A stretch of 64,000 nt of DNA from the NCBI RefSeq assembly GCF_000740785.1, contig NZ_JFZB01000003.1, positions 124,001-188,000 of the forward strand, read 5' to 3'. This DNA comes from Paenirhodobacter enshiensis. Its GTDB lineage: Bacteria; Pseudomonadota; Alphaproteobacteria; Rhodobacterales; Rhodobacteraceae. The number at the start of each line of letters is the position of its first letter. The first letter of the stretch is position 1. The notes under the pieces were generated by a model. It had not been told where the DNA came from. It saw nothing but the letters and a program-made list of their open reading frames with translations, and searched no databases. Below, piece after piece: positions 1-9,367 of the stretch. The position numbers were made by a program, and so were the translations under genes.

Positions 1-910
1 GCGCGGCGAACTGGAAATAGATCTCCAGATGGTCCTGCAGATTGGCGCCGACGCCGGGACGGTCGGCGATCACCTCGATGCCATGGGCGCGCAGCTCGGC
101 CGCCGGGCCGATGCCCGAGAGCATCAGGATCTTCGGCGTGTTGAGCGAACTTGCCGAGACCACCACCTCGTGACGGGCGCGAATCACCTCGGTCTGGCCG
201 CCGCGCTCGATCTCGACACCGGTGGCGCGGCCGTTCTCGATCACCACGCGGCGCGCGAGGCCGCGCACGATGGACAGGTTGCCGCCCTTCAGCGCCGGGC
301 GCAGATAGGCGTTCGCCGCCGACCAGCGCCGGCCTTTCCAGATCGTCGCCTCCATCGCGCCGAAGCCTTCCTGCTGGCGGCCGTTGTAATCGGCGGTCAG
401 CGGATAGCCCGCCTGATGGCCGGCCTCGACGAAGGCCCGGAACAGCGGGTTGCTGCGCGGCCCGCGGGTGATGTGCATCGGCCCCGAGGTGCCGCGCCAC
501 GCCGGATCGCCCCCGTCCGCACCGCCGTGCCAGGTTTCCATGCGCTGATAATAGGGCAGCACATCGGCATAGCCCCAGCCGGTCGCGCCCTGCTCGGCCC
601 AGTGGTCGAAATCGCAGGCGTGGCCGCGGACGTAAACCATGCCGTTGATCGAGGACGAGCCGCCGATCACCTTGCCGCGCGGCGTCACCAGCCGGCGCCC
701 GCCGAGGCCGGGCTCGGGCTCCGACATCAGGCCCCAGTCATAGCGCGGCATGTTCATCGGATAGGAGAGGGCCCCCGGCATCTGGATGAACGGGCCGACG
801 TCGGTGCCGCCGAATTCGACGATGATGACCTTGCGACCGGCCTCGCACAGGCGGTAGGCCAGTGCCGAACCGCCCGAACCGCCGCCGATCACCACATAAT
901 CCGCTTCCAT
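1..910 (-). CDS. betA: Choline dehydrogenase, C-terminus beyond window edge
   Basis: FAD-dependent GMC-family oxidoreductase that oxidises choline to betaine aldehyde, usually membrane-associated. About 303 codons are visible; the gene runs off the left edge, so roughly the N-terminal half of a ~550-residue enzyme is present. Residues 6-15 carry the dinucleotide fold [10 protein letters not shown], and near residue 80 the GMC signature [14 protein letters not shown] is clear. It is the last gene of betI-betB-betA; 77 bp separate it from betB, including a short GC-rich inverted repeat (GGGGC/GCCCC) near 959-975. Co-regulation by BetI is inferred from order and strand. The active-site His lies outside the window. 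Confidence 0.93.
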   Translation of the reverse strand, partial: MEADYVVIGGGSGGSALAYRLCEAGRKVIIVEFGGTDVGPFIQMPGALSYPMNMPRYDWGLMSEPEPGLGGRRLVTPRGKVIGGSSSINGMVYVRGHACDFDHWAEQGATGWGYADVLPYYQRMETWHGGADGGDPAWRGTSGPMHITRGPRSNPLFRAFVEAGHQAGYPLTADYNGRQQEGFGAMEATIWKGRRWSAANAYLRPALKGGNLSIVRGLARRVVIENGRATGVEIERGGQTEVIRARHEVVVSASSLNTPKILMLSGIGPAAELRAHGIEVIADRPGVGANLQDHLEIYFQFAA

Positions 911-987
911 CCCGCCCGCTCCTGCTGCCGGTTTCATTGAGTGTCGTCTGGGGGTTGCGGGGGGCCGGACGCCCCGCCGCGAGGCCG

Positions 988-2439
988 TCAATACGGGCAG
1001 TCGAGCGGCCCGGTGCCGACGTAGACCGCCTTGATCTGGGTGTAATGCTCAACTGCGGCGCGCGAATTCTCGCGCCCGAGGCCCGAGGCCTTGACCGCGC
1101 CGAAGGGCATCTCGACCGGGGTCAGGTTATAGGCGTTGATCCAGCAGGTGCCGGCCTGAAGCTGGCCGATCACCCGGTGCCCGCGGGCGAGATCGCCGGT
1201 GAACACCCCCGCCGCCAGCCCGTATTCGGTGCCGTTCGCGCGGGCGATGGCCTCGGCCTCGGTCTCGAAATCGAGGACCGCCATCACCGGGCCGAACACC
1301 TCCTCGCGGGCGAGCGTCATGTCGTCGGTGACATCGGCGAAGACGGTGGGCTGGACGAACAGCGGCCCCTGATTGCCGGCGGCCCCGCCGGTGACCAGAC
1401 GCGCGCCCTCGGCCTTCGCGGTCGCGATGTAGCCCATGACCTTCTCGTGCTGCGCCGCGCTGACCAGCGGGCCGAACTGCGTCGCCTCGTCGAGCGGATC
1501 GCCGGCGACGATCGCCTCGGTCCGCGCCTTGAGCTTGGCGAGGAAAGCCTCCTTCACCGGCTTTTCCACGAACACCCGCGTGCCGTTCGAGCAGATCTGC
1601 CCCGAGGAGTAGAAATTCCCCAGCATCGCCGCGCCCACCGCCGAATCGAGATCGGCATCGGCGAAGACGATCAGCGGCGACTTGCCGCCAAGCTCCATCG
1701 TCACATGTTTCATCCCGGCCGCCGCCGCCTGATAGACGCGCCGCCCCGTCGGAACCGAGCCGGTCAGCGACACCTTGGCCACGCGCGAATCGGTCGCGAG
1801 CGCCGCGCCCACCGCGCCATGACCCTGCACGACGTTGAACAGACCGGCGGGCATCCCCGCCTCGATGAAGATCGAGGCCAGCCTCAGCGCGCCGAGCGGC
1901 GTGGTCTCGGACGGTTTGAACACCATGGCGTTGCCGGTCGACAGCGCCGGCGCCGCCTTCCAGCAGGCGATCTGGCTGGGATAGTTCCACGCGCCGATCC
2001 CGACGCAGACGCCCAGAGGCTCGCGGATCGTATAGGCGAAATCGCCGCCGAGCGGGATCGTCTCGCCGGTCAGCGTGGGCGCGAGGCCGGCGAAATATTC
2101 CAGCGCATCCGCCCCCGAGGGCCAGTCCGCCACCCGGGTTTCCTGGATCGGCTTGCCGGTATCGAGGGTTTCGAGAAGCGCGAGTTCCTCCGCCCGGTCG
2201 CGAATCAGCGCGACCGCCCGCATCAGGATGCGCGAGCGCTCGATGGGCTTCAGCGCGGCCCAGTCCCGCTGCGCCGTCTGCGCGCCCGAGATTGCCGCCT
2301 CGATCACCGCCGGGGTAGCGTCGTGAAGCCGTGCGATCACCTCGCCGGTGCCCGGAAAGATCACGTCAAAGGCATCGCCGGCGCTGTCCTCGCACCAGGT
2401 TCCGTTGACGAAATGGCTGCCCTTCGGTTGTGCTCTCAT
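988..2439 (-). CDS. betB: Betaine aldehyde dehydrogenase
   Basis: NAD(P)-dependent aldehyde dehydrogenase of 483 residues that converts betaine aldehyde to the osmoprotectant glycine betaine in the cytoplasm. The catalytic general base is Glu249 in MELGGKSPL and the nucleophile is Cys283 in GQICSNGTR; the nucleotide-binding KPSETTPL segment lies near 175-182. Length and motifs match BetB closely. Its ATG overlaps the betI stop as ATGA, so translation is probably coupled. With betA and choXWV it makes a complete choline-to-betaine route. A general aldehyde dehydrogenase is the only alternative and is unlikely in this setting. Confidence 0.95.
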   Translation of the reverse strand: MRAQPKGSHFVNGTWCEDSAGDAFDVIFPGTGEVIARLHDATPAVIEAAISGAQTAQRDWAALKPIERSRILMRAVALIRDRAEELALLETLDTGKPIQETRVADWPSGADALEYFAGLAPTLTGETIPLGGDFAYTIREPLGVCVGIGAWNYPSQIACWKAAPALSTGNAMVFKPSETTPLGALRLASIFIEAGMPAGLFNVVQGHGAVGAALATDSRVAKVSLTGSVPTGRRVYQAAAAGMKHVTMELGGKSPLIVFADADLDSAVGAAMLGNFYSSGQICSNGTRVFVEKPVKEAFLAKLKARTEAIVAGDPLDEATQFGPLVSAAQHEKVMGYIATAKAEGARLVTGGAAGNQGPLFVQPTVFADVTDDMTLAREEVFGPVMAVLDFETEAEAIARANGTEYGLAAGVFTGDLARGHRVIGQLQAGTCWINAYNLTPVEMPFGAVKASGLGRENSRAAVEHYTQIKAVYVGTGPLDCPY

Positions 2440-3017
2440 GCCGCCCCCGCGATCTCTTTTTCCAGATATTCCAAAACTATTTCAGCGGCATAGGCCGCAT
2501 TCGGCTGTCCGTCCGCCAGCGCCGCACGGATATACACGCCGTCGATCAGCGCGCCGAGGCCGCGCGCCACCGCGGGCGCGCGCGCCCCCACCAGCGGGCG
2601 CAGCTCGTGCAGCAGATTCGAGTTCAGCCGGCGCTGATAGATCCGCAGCAGACGCCGCGCTTCGGGCTGGGTCTGCGCCAGAACGTAGAAGTTCAGCCAG
2701 GCCGAGATCGCCTCGCGCCGGAAGCTGCCGGGCGCGAAAGAGCCGCGCACGATGGCGCGCAGACGCTGTTCCGCCCCCGTCGACATCGCCAGCGCGCCGC
2801 GCACCTCGGCCTGATAGAGCGACAGGATCGAGCGCATCGCGGCGAGGAAGATCTGTTCCTTCGAGCCGAAGTAATGATGCGCCAGCGCGGCACTCATCCC
2901 CGCCCGGCGCGCGATCTGCGCGACGGTCACTTCGAGCGAGCCGGCCTGACCGACCGTCTCAATCGTGGCTTTAACCAAAGCTGCCCGTCGAATAGGCTCC
3001 GCTCCGATTTTGGGCAT
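2436..3017 (-). CDS. betI: TetR-family choline-responsive repressor
   Basis: DNA-binding repressor of the choline/betaine genes, 193 residues, with an N-terminal TetR helix-turn-helix ([21 protein letters not shown] at about 29-49) and a C-terminal ligand domain. The start [11 protein letters not shown] is chosen because BetI proteins begin this way; the frame stays open for 17 more codons upstream but that extension is not BetI-like. First gene of betIBA, divergent from choX with a palindromic site between. In the family choline relieves repression; that it also controls choXWV here is inferred from the shared intergenic operator. Confidence 0.92.
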   Translation of the reverse strand: MPKIGAEPIRRAALVKATIETVGQAGSLEVTVAQIARRAGMSAALAHHYFGSKEQIFLAAMRSILSLYQAEVRGALAMSTGAEQRLRAIVRGSFAPGSFRREAISAWLNFYVLAQTQPEARRLLRIYQRRLNSNLLHELRPLVGARAPAVARGLGALIDGVYIRAALADGQPNAAYAAEIVLEYLEKEIAGAA

Positions 3018-3070
3018 GGGGCGTGGACCTTTTCTGCGAAAAACTCTTGCCAAATGCAGATAAGGCAAAG

Positions 3071-3090
3071 TTCATTGACTCGTCAATCAA
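3071..3090. promoter_or_regulatory. Probable BetI operator between betI and choX
   Basis: Inverted repeat ATTGA-CTCG-TCAAT at 3074-3087, flanked by T/A-rich bases; on the other strand it reads TTGATTGACGAGTCAAT, close to the known BetI operator style. It sits 57 bp upstream of betI and 47 bp upstream of choX, placed to control both arms. Binding itself is inferred. Confidence 0.6.
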
Positions 3091-3136
3091 CAAAAACCGG
3101 CCACACCAAGATCGGCACGACCAACGGGAGACCCGA

Positions 3137-4066
3137 ATGACACTGCGCACTCTGATCCTCGCCAGCGCCACTGCGCTTGGCCTTGCGCCGGCAGCTCATG
3201 CCGCCGGTTGCGATTCCGTGACCTTCTCGGACGTCGGCTGGACCGACATCACCGCCACCACCGCCGTCGCCTCGACGGTGCTGAACGCGCTCGGTTACAA
3301 GACCGAGACGAAACTTCTGTCGGTGCCGGTGACCTATCAGGCACTGTCGAAGGGCGACGTCGACGTTTTCCTCGGCAACTGGATGCCGTCGATGGCAGCC
3401 GACATCGCGCCCTATGAAAAGGACGGCTCGGTCGAGACGGTCCGCACCAACCTGACCGGCGCGAAATACACGCTGGCGACCAATGCCGCGGGCGCCAAGC
3501 TCGGCATCAAGGATTTCGCCGACATCGCCAGGCACAAGGCCGATCTCGACGGCAAGATCTACGGCATCGAGCCGGGCAATGACGGCAACCGGCTGATCCT
3601 CGACATGATCTCGAAGGACATGGACGGGATGAAGGGCTTCGAGCTGGTCGAAAGCTCGGAGCAGGGGATGCTCGCGCAGGTCGCGCGCGCTGACAAGGAA
3701 GGCAAGCCGGTGATCTTTCTCGGCTGGGAACCCCATCCGATGAACACCAATTTCAAGATGAGCTACCTGACCGGCGGCGATGAGGTGTTCGGGCCGAACT
3801 TCGGCGGTGCCGAGGTGAAGACCAACGTCCGCAAGGGCTATGTGGCCGAATGCAAGAACGTCGGCAAGTTCCTCGAAAACCTCGAATTCAGCCTGACCAT
3901 GGAAAACCAGATCATGGGCAAGATCCTCGACGACGGCGAGGACGGCATGGACGCGGCGAAGGAATGGCTGAAGGCCAACCCGCTGACGCTGAAGCCCTGG
4001 CTTGAGGGTGTGACGACGAAGGACGGCGGCGATGCGCTGGCCGCGGTGGAAAAGGCGCTGAAGTAA
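3137..4066 (+). CDS. choX: Choline ABC transporter periplasmic binding protein
   Basis: Periplasmic choline receptor, 309 residues, with a signal peptide of about 22 residues ending AAHA. The residues of the aromatic ligand box described for Sinorhizobium ChoX appear in register with a constant offset of eight: Trp35, Trp82, Tyr111 and Trp197, plus Asp37. That supports choline rather than proline betaine as substrate. The frame stays open upstream, but ATG 3137 gives a proper signal peptide and follows a CGGGAG ribosome site. First gene of choXWV, next to betIBA, so transport and oxidation are paired. Confidence 0.95.
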   Translation: MTLRTLILASATALGLAPAAHAAGCDSVTFSDVGWTDITATTAVASTVLNALGYKTETKLLSVPVTYQALSKGDVDVFLGNWMPSMAADIAPYEKDGSVETVRTNLTGAKYTLATNAAGAKLGIKDFADIARHKADLDGKIYGIEPGNDGNRLILDMISKDMDGMKGFELVESSEQGMLAQVARADKEGKPVIFLGWEPHPMNTNFKMSYLTGGDEVFGPNFGGAEVKTNVRKGYVAECKNVGKFLENLEFSLTMENQIMGKILDDGEDGMDAAKEWLKANPLTLKPWLEGVTTKDGGDALAAVEKALK

Positions 4067-4082
4067 GCGCCAGCCCCTTCGT

Positions 4083-4107
4083 GCCCCCCTCTCTCGCGGA
4101 GGGGGGC
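4083..4107 (+). promoter_or_regulatory. Intercistronic hairpin between choX and choW
   Basis: Arms GCCCCCCT (4083-4090) and AGGGGGGC (4100-4107) enclose a 9-nt loop, 16 bp after the choX stop, with no following T-run. Such stems often stabilise the binding-protein part of an mRNA or cause partial termination, giving more receptor than permease. Role inferred. Confidence 0.5.
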
Positions 4108-4142
4108 GGACCCTAACCTTCGCGTTCCGGGGAGATCACGCG

Positions 4143-4979
4143 ATGGATTGGCTGACTGCCAACAAGATCCCGGTCGGAAAGACGGCGAAACACGTCTTCG
4201 ACTGGTTCAAGGACAATGCAAGCGGCTTCTTCGACGCGCTGTCGAACCTGCTGCAACAGATGATCGACGGCATCCTGTGGCTGCTGTCGGCGCCGCATCC
4301 GCTGGCGATGGTGGTGCTGGCGGGCGGGCTTGCCTGGTTCCTGCAGCGCAGCGTGAAGACCGTGGCGCTGGTGGTGCTGGGGCTGCTGTTCATCCTCAAC
4401 CAGGGCTACTGGAAGCCGACCATGGAGAGCCTGACGCTGGTGCTGTCGGCCTGCGTGGTCTGTCTCGCGATCGGCGTGCCGCTCGGCGTCTTCGCGGCGC
4501 ATCGGCCGCGGTTCTATGCCGCGCTCCAGCCGGTTCTGGACCTGATGCAGACACTGCCGACCTTCGTCTATCTGATCCCGGCGATCGTGTTCTTCGGCAT
4601 CGGCATGGTGCCCGGGCTGATCGCGACGGTGATCTTCGTGCTGCCGGCGCCGATCCGGCTGACCCATCTGGGCGTCAGCTCCACCCCCGAGGCGCTGCGC
4701 GAAGCCGCGACCTCGTTCGGCGCAACGCCGAGGCAACTGCTGTGGAAGGTGGAACTGCCCTGGGCGATGCCGCAGATCATGGCCGGCCTGAACCAGACGA
4801 TCATGCTGTCGCTGTCGATGGTGGTGATCGCCGCGCTGGTCGGTGCGAACGGCCTCGGCGTGCCGGTGGTGCGGGCGCTGAACTCGGTCAACACCGCGCT
4901 CGGTTTCGAATCGGGCTTCGTGATCGTGGTCGTGGCCATCGTGCTCGACCGGATGCTGCGCCGGGGAGGCACGAAATGA
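4143..4979 (+). CDS. choW: Choline ABC transporter permease
   Basis: Inner-membrane permease of the choline importer, 278 residues, ProW-like. After an amphipathic N-terminal stretch there are about six hydrophobic segments; the ATPase-contact loop of binding-protein-dependent permeases is visible near 180-215 (EALREAATSFGATPRQLLWKVELP), including the conserved EAA...G pattern. It follows choX by 76 bp and its TGA overlaps the choV ATG (ATGA), so choW and choV are probably translationally coupled. Confidence 0.93.
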   Translation: MDWLTANKIPVGKTAKHVFDWFKDNASGFFDALSNLLQQMIDGILWLLSAPHPLAMVVLAGGLAWFLQRSVKTVALVVLGLLFILNQGYWKPTMESLTLVLSACVVCLAIGVPLGVFAAHRPRFYAALQPVLDLMQTLPTFVYLIPAIVFFGIGMVPGLIATVIFVLPAPIRLTHLGVSSTPEALREAATSFGATPRQLLWKVELPWAMPQIMAGLNQTIMLSLSMVVIAALVGANGLGVPVVRALNSVNTALGFESGFVIVVVAIVLDRMLRRGGTK

Positions 4980-6001
4980 GCCGGACCGCTGTCGAATTCG
5001 ACGCCGTGAACATCGTGTTCGGAGGCCATCCCGAACGCGCCCTGCCGCTGATGGACGCGGGCGTCAGCCGCAGCGACATCAAGGCCCGGACCGGCCAGAC
5101 GCTCGGCGTGCACGATTGCAGCTTCACCGTGGCCGAGGGCGAGATCCTCGTGCTGATGGGGCTGTCGGGCTCGGGCAAATCGACGCTGCTGCGCGCGGTG
5201 AACGGGCTGAACCCGGTGGTGCGCGGCAATGTGCGCATCCTCGACGGGGGCAATCTGACCTCGGTCACCAAGGCGGATCCGGCGACGCTGCGCCGGCTGC
5301 GGCTGAACCGCGTCGCCATGGTGTTCCAGCAGTTCGGCCTGCTGCCCTGGCGCACGGTGCGCGACAACGTCGGCCTCGGGCTGGAGCTTGCCGGCCTGCC
5401 GCTTACCGAGCGGCGCGAGAAGGTCGACCGTCAGCTCGAACTCGTCGGCCTCGCCGACTGGGCGGAGCGCAAGGTGGGCGAGCTTTCGGGCGGGATGCAG
5501 CAGCGCGTCGGCCTCGCCCGCGCCTTCGCCACCGAGGCGCCGATCCTGCTGATGGACGAGCCGTTCTCGGCCCTCGATCCGCTGATCCGCGCGAAGCTGC
5601 AAGACGAGCTGCTGGACCTGCAGGCGAAGCTGAAACGCACCATCGTCTTCGTCAGCCATGACCTCGACGAGGCGTTCAAGATCGGCAACCGGATCGCGCT
5701 GATGGAAGGCGGGCGGCTGGTGCAGCTCGGCACCGCGCATGAGATCATCGCCAATCCGGTGAACGGCTACGTGTCGGATTTCGTGGCGCATATGAACCCG
5801 CTCGGGGTGCTGCGCGCCTCCGAGCTGGCAGAAGACGGACCGGCGTCGGGCCCCGTGGTCGATGCAGGGACGCCGATGCGCGAGGTTCTGGCCGCGCTGT
5901 GCACCCACGAGGCGCTGGTGCTGTCGGACGGGCGCCGGATCACCCGGCAAAGCGCGCTGGCGCGGCTGCTCGATCCGCGCGGGTCGGCGCCAAAGGCGTG
6001 A
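4976..6001 (+). CDS. choV: Choline ABC transporter ATP-binding protein
   Basis: Cytoplasmic ATPase of ChoXWV, 341 residues, of the ProV/OpuAA type. Walker A GLSGSGKST at 62-70, signature LSGGMQQR and Walker B LLMDEPF follow in order. The C-terminal ~90 residues resemble the regulatory CBS-type tail of ProV but are short, so osmotic gating of the classical kind is doubtful. The start is fixed by the ATGA overlap with choW. A hairpin with T-rich tail follows the stop. Confidence 0.94.
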   Translation: MSRTAVEFDAVNIVFGGHPERALPLMDAGVSRSDIKARTGQTLGVHDCSFTVAEGEILVLMGLSGSGKSTLLRAVNGLNPVVRGNVRILDGGNLTSVTKADPATLRRLRLNRVAMVFQQFGLLPWRTVRDNVGLGLELAGLPLTERREKVDRQLELVGLADWAERKVGELSGGMQQRVGLARAFATEAPILLMDEPFSALDPLIRAKLQDELLDLQAKLKRTIVFVSHDLDEAFKIGNRIALMEGGRLVQLGTAHEIIANPVNGYVSDFVAHMNPLGVLRASELAEDGPASGPVVDAGTPMREVLAALCTHEALVLSDGRRITRQSALARLLDPRGSAPKA

Positions 6002-6011
6002 AATGAAAGCC

Positions 6012-6038
6012 GACCGGGGTCACACCCCGGCCGTTTTC
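6012..6038 (+). terminator. Rho-independent terminator after choV
   Basis: CCGGGGT (6014-6020), loop CAC, ACCCCGG (6024-6030), then CCGTTTTCGTT. It lies 12 bp past the choV stop in the convergent gap with the EamA gene. Confidence 0.6.
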
Positions 6039-6046
6039 GTTCGGGC

Positions 6047-6958
6047 TCAGCCCCTCGCCGCCGCGCGGCGCTTCAGCGCGGCCTCGCGCAGCGTGACATA
6101 GACGACCGAGCCGAGGATCATCGCGCCGCCCAGAATCACCAGCGGGTCAATGGGTTCGCCGAACAGGAACAGACCCGCCAGCGCCACCCAGATCAGTTGG
6201 GTGAACACCACCGGCTGTGTCACCGACACCGGCGCCGAGGCCAGCGCCTTGGTCATCGTCAGCTGCCCGCCCGTCGCCAGAACCGCCGTCAGACCGAGCC
6301 ACAGCACCTGCGACAGGCTGACCGGCTGCCACACCGCCAGCGCCCAGGGCGCAAGAATCACCGCCGCCATCAGCGTCATCATCGCCACGATGGCATTGGC
6401 GCTGGCGTGCCGGGTCAACCGTTTGACCCCCAGATAAGACAGGCCGAAGGCGAGTGCCGCACCCAGTTCCGCGACGTGGCCGGGCAGAATCTCGCGCAGG
6501 CCCGGGCGCAGGATCACCAGCGCGCCGACAAGCGCTACGCCGATCGCCGCACCGCGCCGCCACGAGAACCCTTCTCCCAGCAAAAGCGCGCCGCCCACGG
6601 TCACGACAATCGGGGTCAGATAGCCGATCGCCGTCACATCGGCCATCGGCGTGCGCGCCATCGCGAAGAACCACAGCACCATCCCTGCTGTCTGTGCGAT
6701 GCCGCGCAGCCCGAACATCGTCCAGGCATCGCGGGGATAACGGTTGCGGGCGATCTCGATCAGTCCGGGCAAAACCAGGATCAGCCCGCACACCATGCGA
6801 ATGAACACCGCCTGCACCACGGGGACCGAATCGCCCTGCGCATGGACGACGATATTGGTGGCGGCAAACAACAGTGTCGTCGCCACCATCCAAAGGATCG
6901 CGACAAGCGGACGGGCGTCAGGCAAGGAAACGGGCCGGATGTCGTCCGCACTGCGCAT
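6047..6958 (-). CDS. EamA/DMT-family transporter
   Basis: Inner-membrane transporter of the drug/metabolite superfamily, 303 residues, with about ten hydrophobic helices arranged as two EamA repeats (roughly 15-145 and 160-290). Motifs typical of the family include the segment WTMFGLRGIAQTAGMVLWFFA and the repeat-2 LALAFGLSYLGVKRL-like stretch. Relatives export amino acids, purines or other metabolites; the substrate cannot be read from sequence. The ATG is one base downstream of the stop of the small gene at 6960-7136, so the two are probably co-transcribed. Confidence 0.85.
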   Translation of the reverse strand: MRSADDIRPVSLPDARPLVAILWMVATTLLFAATNIVVHAQGDSVPVVQAVFIRMVCGLILVLPGLIEIARNRYPRDAWTMFGLRGIAQTAGMVLWFFAMARTPMADVTAIGYLTPIVVTVGGALLLGEGFSWRRGAAIGVALVGALVILRPGLREILPGHVAELGAALAFGLSYLGVKRLTRHASANAIVAMMTLMAAVILAPWALAVWQPVSLSQVLWLGLTAVLATGGQLTMTKALASAPVSVTQPVVFTQLIWVALAGLFLFGEPIDPLVILGGAMILGSVVYVTLREAALKRRAAARG

Positions 6959-6959
6959 C

Positions 6960-7136
6960 TCAGGCCTTCGTGGCCTTGCGCGCCTCGGCCGCGGCCTTCA
7001 TCCGCGCCAGCAGCTCAGCCTTGCTGCCCGGGCCGGCATCGCCGAACGGATTTTCCGTGCTGCCCTTGGCATTATGCTCGGAATGTCTGGGAGCATCCTT
7101 GTGGATCTTCGGCGTTCCCGCCTTGCTGTAGTCCAT
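6960..7136 (-). CDS. Conserved small hypothetical protein, 58 residues
   Basis: A short reading frame beginning MDYSKAGTPKIHKDAPRHSE and ending EARKATKA. It is charged and probably mostly helical at its C-terminus (ELLARMKAAAEARK); no membrane segment or metal motif. The start is preceded by AGGAGG-type sequence (GAAGGAGGACCGGGCA before ATG), which strongly supports translation. It lies one base upstream of the EamA gene and just downstream of the yebC terminator. No function is recognised. Confidence 0.7.
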   Translation of the reverse strand: MDYSKAGTPKIHKDAPRHSEHNAKGSTENPFGDAGPGSKAELLARMKAAAEARKATKA

Positions 7137-7152
7137 TGCCCGGTCCTCCTTC

Positions 7153-7184
7153 AGAAATGAAGAAGGCGCCTCGCGGGCGCCTTC
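7153..7184 (-). terminator. Rho-independent terminator after yebC
   Basis: Nine-base arms GAAGGCGCC (7162-7170) and GGCGCCTTC (7176-7184) around TCGCG; read on the minus strand the stem is followed by TTCATTTCTG. It separates yebC from the downstream small gene and EamA gene. Confidence 0.75.
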
Positions 7185-7205
7185 CGGTTGGGTTTGTCGC
7201 GCAGC

Positions 7206-7946
7206 TTACAGCTGGGCCGCGACATCCTCGGGGACGTCGAAGTTGTGCGTCACCGACTGCACGTCGTCGTCCTCTTCGAGCGCGTCGATCAGCCTCATCA
7301 GCTTCTGCGCGGTCTCGAGGTCGACCTCGGTCGTCACCTGCGGCTTCCACACCAGCTTGGTGTCGCTGGCTTCGCCGAGGCTCTTGTCCAGGGCGTCACC
7401 CACTTCGCTCAGCGTCTCGACGGTGGTGTAGATGTAATGGCCGTCCTCGTCGGTCTCGACATCCTCGGCCCCGGCTTCCAGCGCGGCTTCGAGGACCTTG
7501 TCCGCATCGCCCACGCTCAGCGGATAGTCGATCTGACCCAGACGGTCGAAGCCGTGGCTGACAGAGCCGGTCTGCCCGAGGTTGCCGCCCGCCTTGGTGA
7601 AATAGCTGCGCACGTTCGAGGCGGTGCGGTTGGTGTTGTCGGTCAGCGTCTCGACGATGATCGCGATACCGTTCGGGCCATAGCCCTCATAGCGGATCTC
7701 GGCGTAATCGGCCATGTCGCCCATCAGAGACTTCTTGATGGCGCGGTCGATCACGTCCTTGGGCATCGACTGGGCCTTCGCGGCCTTTACCGCGAGGCGC
7801 AGACGCGGGTTCTTTTCCGGGTCCGGATCGCCCATCTTCGCGGCGACGGTGATTTCCTTCGCCAGCTTCGAGAACATCTTCGAGCGGATCGCATCCTGCT
7901 TGCCCTTGCGGTGCTGGATGTTCGCCCACTTGGAATGGCCTGACAT
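7206..7946 (-). CDS. yebC: YebC/PmpR-family protein
   Basis: Cytoplasmic YebC/TACO1-family protein, 246 residues, starting [19 protein letters not shown], the family signature. Members have been described both as DNA-binding regulators and as translation factors that relieve ribosome stalling on proline-rich stretches; which applies here is not visible. The three-domain acidic C-terminal region ([18 protein letters not shown]) is present and the length is normal. In many bacteria yebC lies beside ruvC, but not here. It ends at a clear terminator. Confidence 0.93.
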   Translation of the reverse strand: MSGHSKWANIQHRKGKQDAIRSKMFSKLAKEITVAAKMGDPDPEKNPRLRLAVKAAKAQSMPKDVIDRAIKKSLMGDMADYAEIRYEGYGPNGIAIIVETLTDNTNRTASNVRSYFTKAGGNLGQTGSVSHGFDRLGQIDYPLSVGDADKVLEAALEAGAEDVETDEDGHYIYTTVETLSEVGDALDKSLGEASDTKLVWKPQVTTEVDLETAQKLMRLIDALEEDDDVQSVTHNFDVPEDVAAQL

Positions 7947-8058
7947 GACCTTCTCCGTCGAAATTCAATGAAATTTGGGCCTCTATAGGACAAGGAGGCC
8001 CGTTTCCGCAAGTCACCCGGCCCATGTTCCCCACAGGGAATGCCGGGAATCGACCAGA

Positions 8059-8502
8059 TCAGTCCCGTCCGCGGCTGACACCACGGCCCGAATCATGCTT
8101 CGGGTCGGGCTCCCAGTCGTGGTGCGGATCGGCCGGGGTGCGGAACGTCCAGACCTGGCCGGCGTCTGCCCCGGCCACCGGCACCGCGCCACCGGCGCCC
8201 GCCCGACTGAGGCGAACCGTCGCGTAATCCTGAAACAGCGGCGCAAGCGGCGTGCCCGCCGCGAGCGAGGGATGGTAATAGGTCACGTCATAGCTCATCG
8301 GCCAGGCACAGCCCGTCAATACGCCCGAGCGCGCGGCAAGCGTGTCGGCGCTGCAACGAGTGCCGTCGCTGAAAGCCACCGTCAGCGTGCCGGATTTCAT
8401 CGTCGCCTCGCGCGGCGTGGCCTGCGGCGCCCAGCCTGCGCACCCCGACACCACGATCCCAGAAATCCCGATCAGCGAAAGGCCAAGCACCAGCGCGCGC
8501 AT
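8059..8502 (-). CDS. Putative lipoprotein
   Basis: A 147-residue protein with a lipoprotein signal: MRALVLGLSLIGISGIVVSGC, lipobox VSGC with Cys21 as the acylation site. The start at MRAL is preferred over an in-frame upstream start 15 codons earlier because it gives a standard signal peptide. The mature part contains two further cysteines (SDGTRCSADT and LTGCAWP) and ends in a polar tail (HHDWEPDPKHDSGRG). The domain is not recognised. It is divergent from the two-component pair that follows. Confidence 0.7.
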   Translation of the reverse strand: MRALVLGLSLIGISGIVVSGCAGWAPQATPREATMKSGTLTVAFSDGTRCSADTLAARSGVLTGCAWPMSYDVTYYHPSLAAGTPLAPLFQDYATVRLSRAGAGGAVPVAGADAGQVWTFRTPADPHHDWEPDPKHDSGRGVSRGRD

Positions 8503-8704
8503 CTTACACTCCGTCACGACCGGGCACCGCCCGTCCGGCACGACCATAGGCTATCGGCCGGGCGATTGCCACCTCGGCCCGAAACCCTCGCGCCTCTCCT
8601 TTCTCGCCGACCTCTCCGCGACAAAGCCATTGTCTCGGACCACCCCTTAAGCAAGGCTTAAGCCCACCGCCCCAAACGCGCGGAAATGGCACAGGCAAAG
8701 ACAG

Positions 8705-9367
8705 ATGCGGGTTCTGATCGTCGAGGACGATGAAATGCTCAGCGACGGGCTGCAGGCCGGGCTGCGACTGGCCGGGTTCTCGCCCGAGGCGGTGGCAAGC
8801 TGCGCCGATGCGCGGCAGGCGCTGGCGGCGGGAGGGTTCCGCGTCGCGGTGGTCGATCTGATGTTGCCAGACGGATCTGGCCTCGATCTGCTGGCCGGGA
8901 TCCGCGCCCGGGGCGAGACGCTGCCGGTGCTGATCCTGACCGCGCGCGACGGCACCGGCGAGCGGATCGCCGGACTCGATGCCGGGGCGGACGATTATCT
9001 GGGCAAGCCCTTCGACCTCGGAGAACTGGCCGCGCGGCTGCGCGCGCTGGTGCGTCGCGGCGAGGGACGGGCCGCCCCCGAGGCCGAATGGAACGGGCTG
9101 AGCCTCGACCCGGCGCGGATGACCGGGCGCCGGGACGGCCATGAGATCGCGTTTTCGCCGCGCGAATTCACCGTTTTACTCGCCTTGATGGAGCGGCCGG
9201 GCGCCATCCTCGGCAAGGCGCAGCTGGAGGAACGCATCTACGGCTGGCAGGAAGAGGTCGAAAGCAACACCGTCGAGGTCCACATTCACCATCTGCGCGG
9301 CAAGCTCGGCCCCGGGTTCATCGAGACGGTGCGCGGCGCGGGCTACCGGCTGGCGGCGGCAAAATGA
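8705..9367 (+). CDS. OmpR/QseB-type response regulator
   Basis: DNA-binding response regulator of 220 residues: receiver domain about 1-115 with phospho-acceptor Asp51 (VVDLMLPDGSG), acidic pocket EDDE at 7-10 and conserved Lys in LGKPF near 101; then an OmpR winged helix from about 125 to 217 (FSPREFTVLLALM ... EVHIHHLRGKLG). Its stop overlaps the start of the kinase (ATGA), so they form a pair. Targets are unknown; the L,D-transpeptidase convergent with the pair is a neighbour but not evidence of regulation. Confidence 0.92.
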   Translation: MRVLIVEDDEMLSDGLQAGLRLAGFSPEAVASCADARQALAAGGFRVAVVDLMLPDGSGLDLLAGIRARGETLPVLILTARDGTGERIAGLDAGADDYLGKPFDLGELAARLRALVRRGEGRAAPEAEWNGLSLDPARMTGRRDGHEIAFSPREFTVLLALMERPGAILGKAQLEERIYGWQEEVESNTVEVHIHHLRGKLGPGFIETVRGAGYRLAAAK

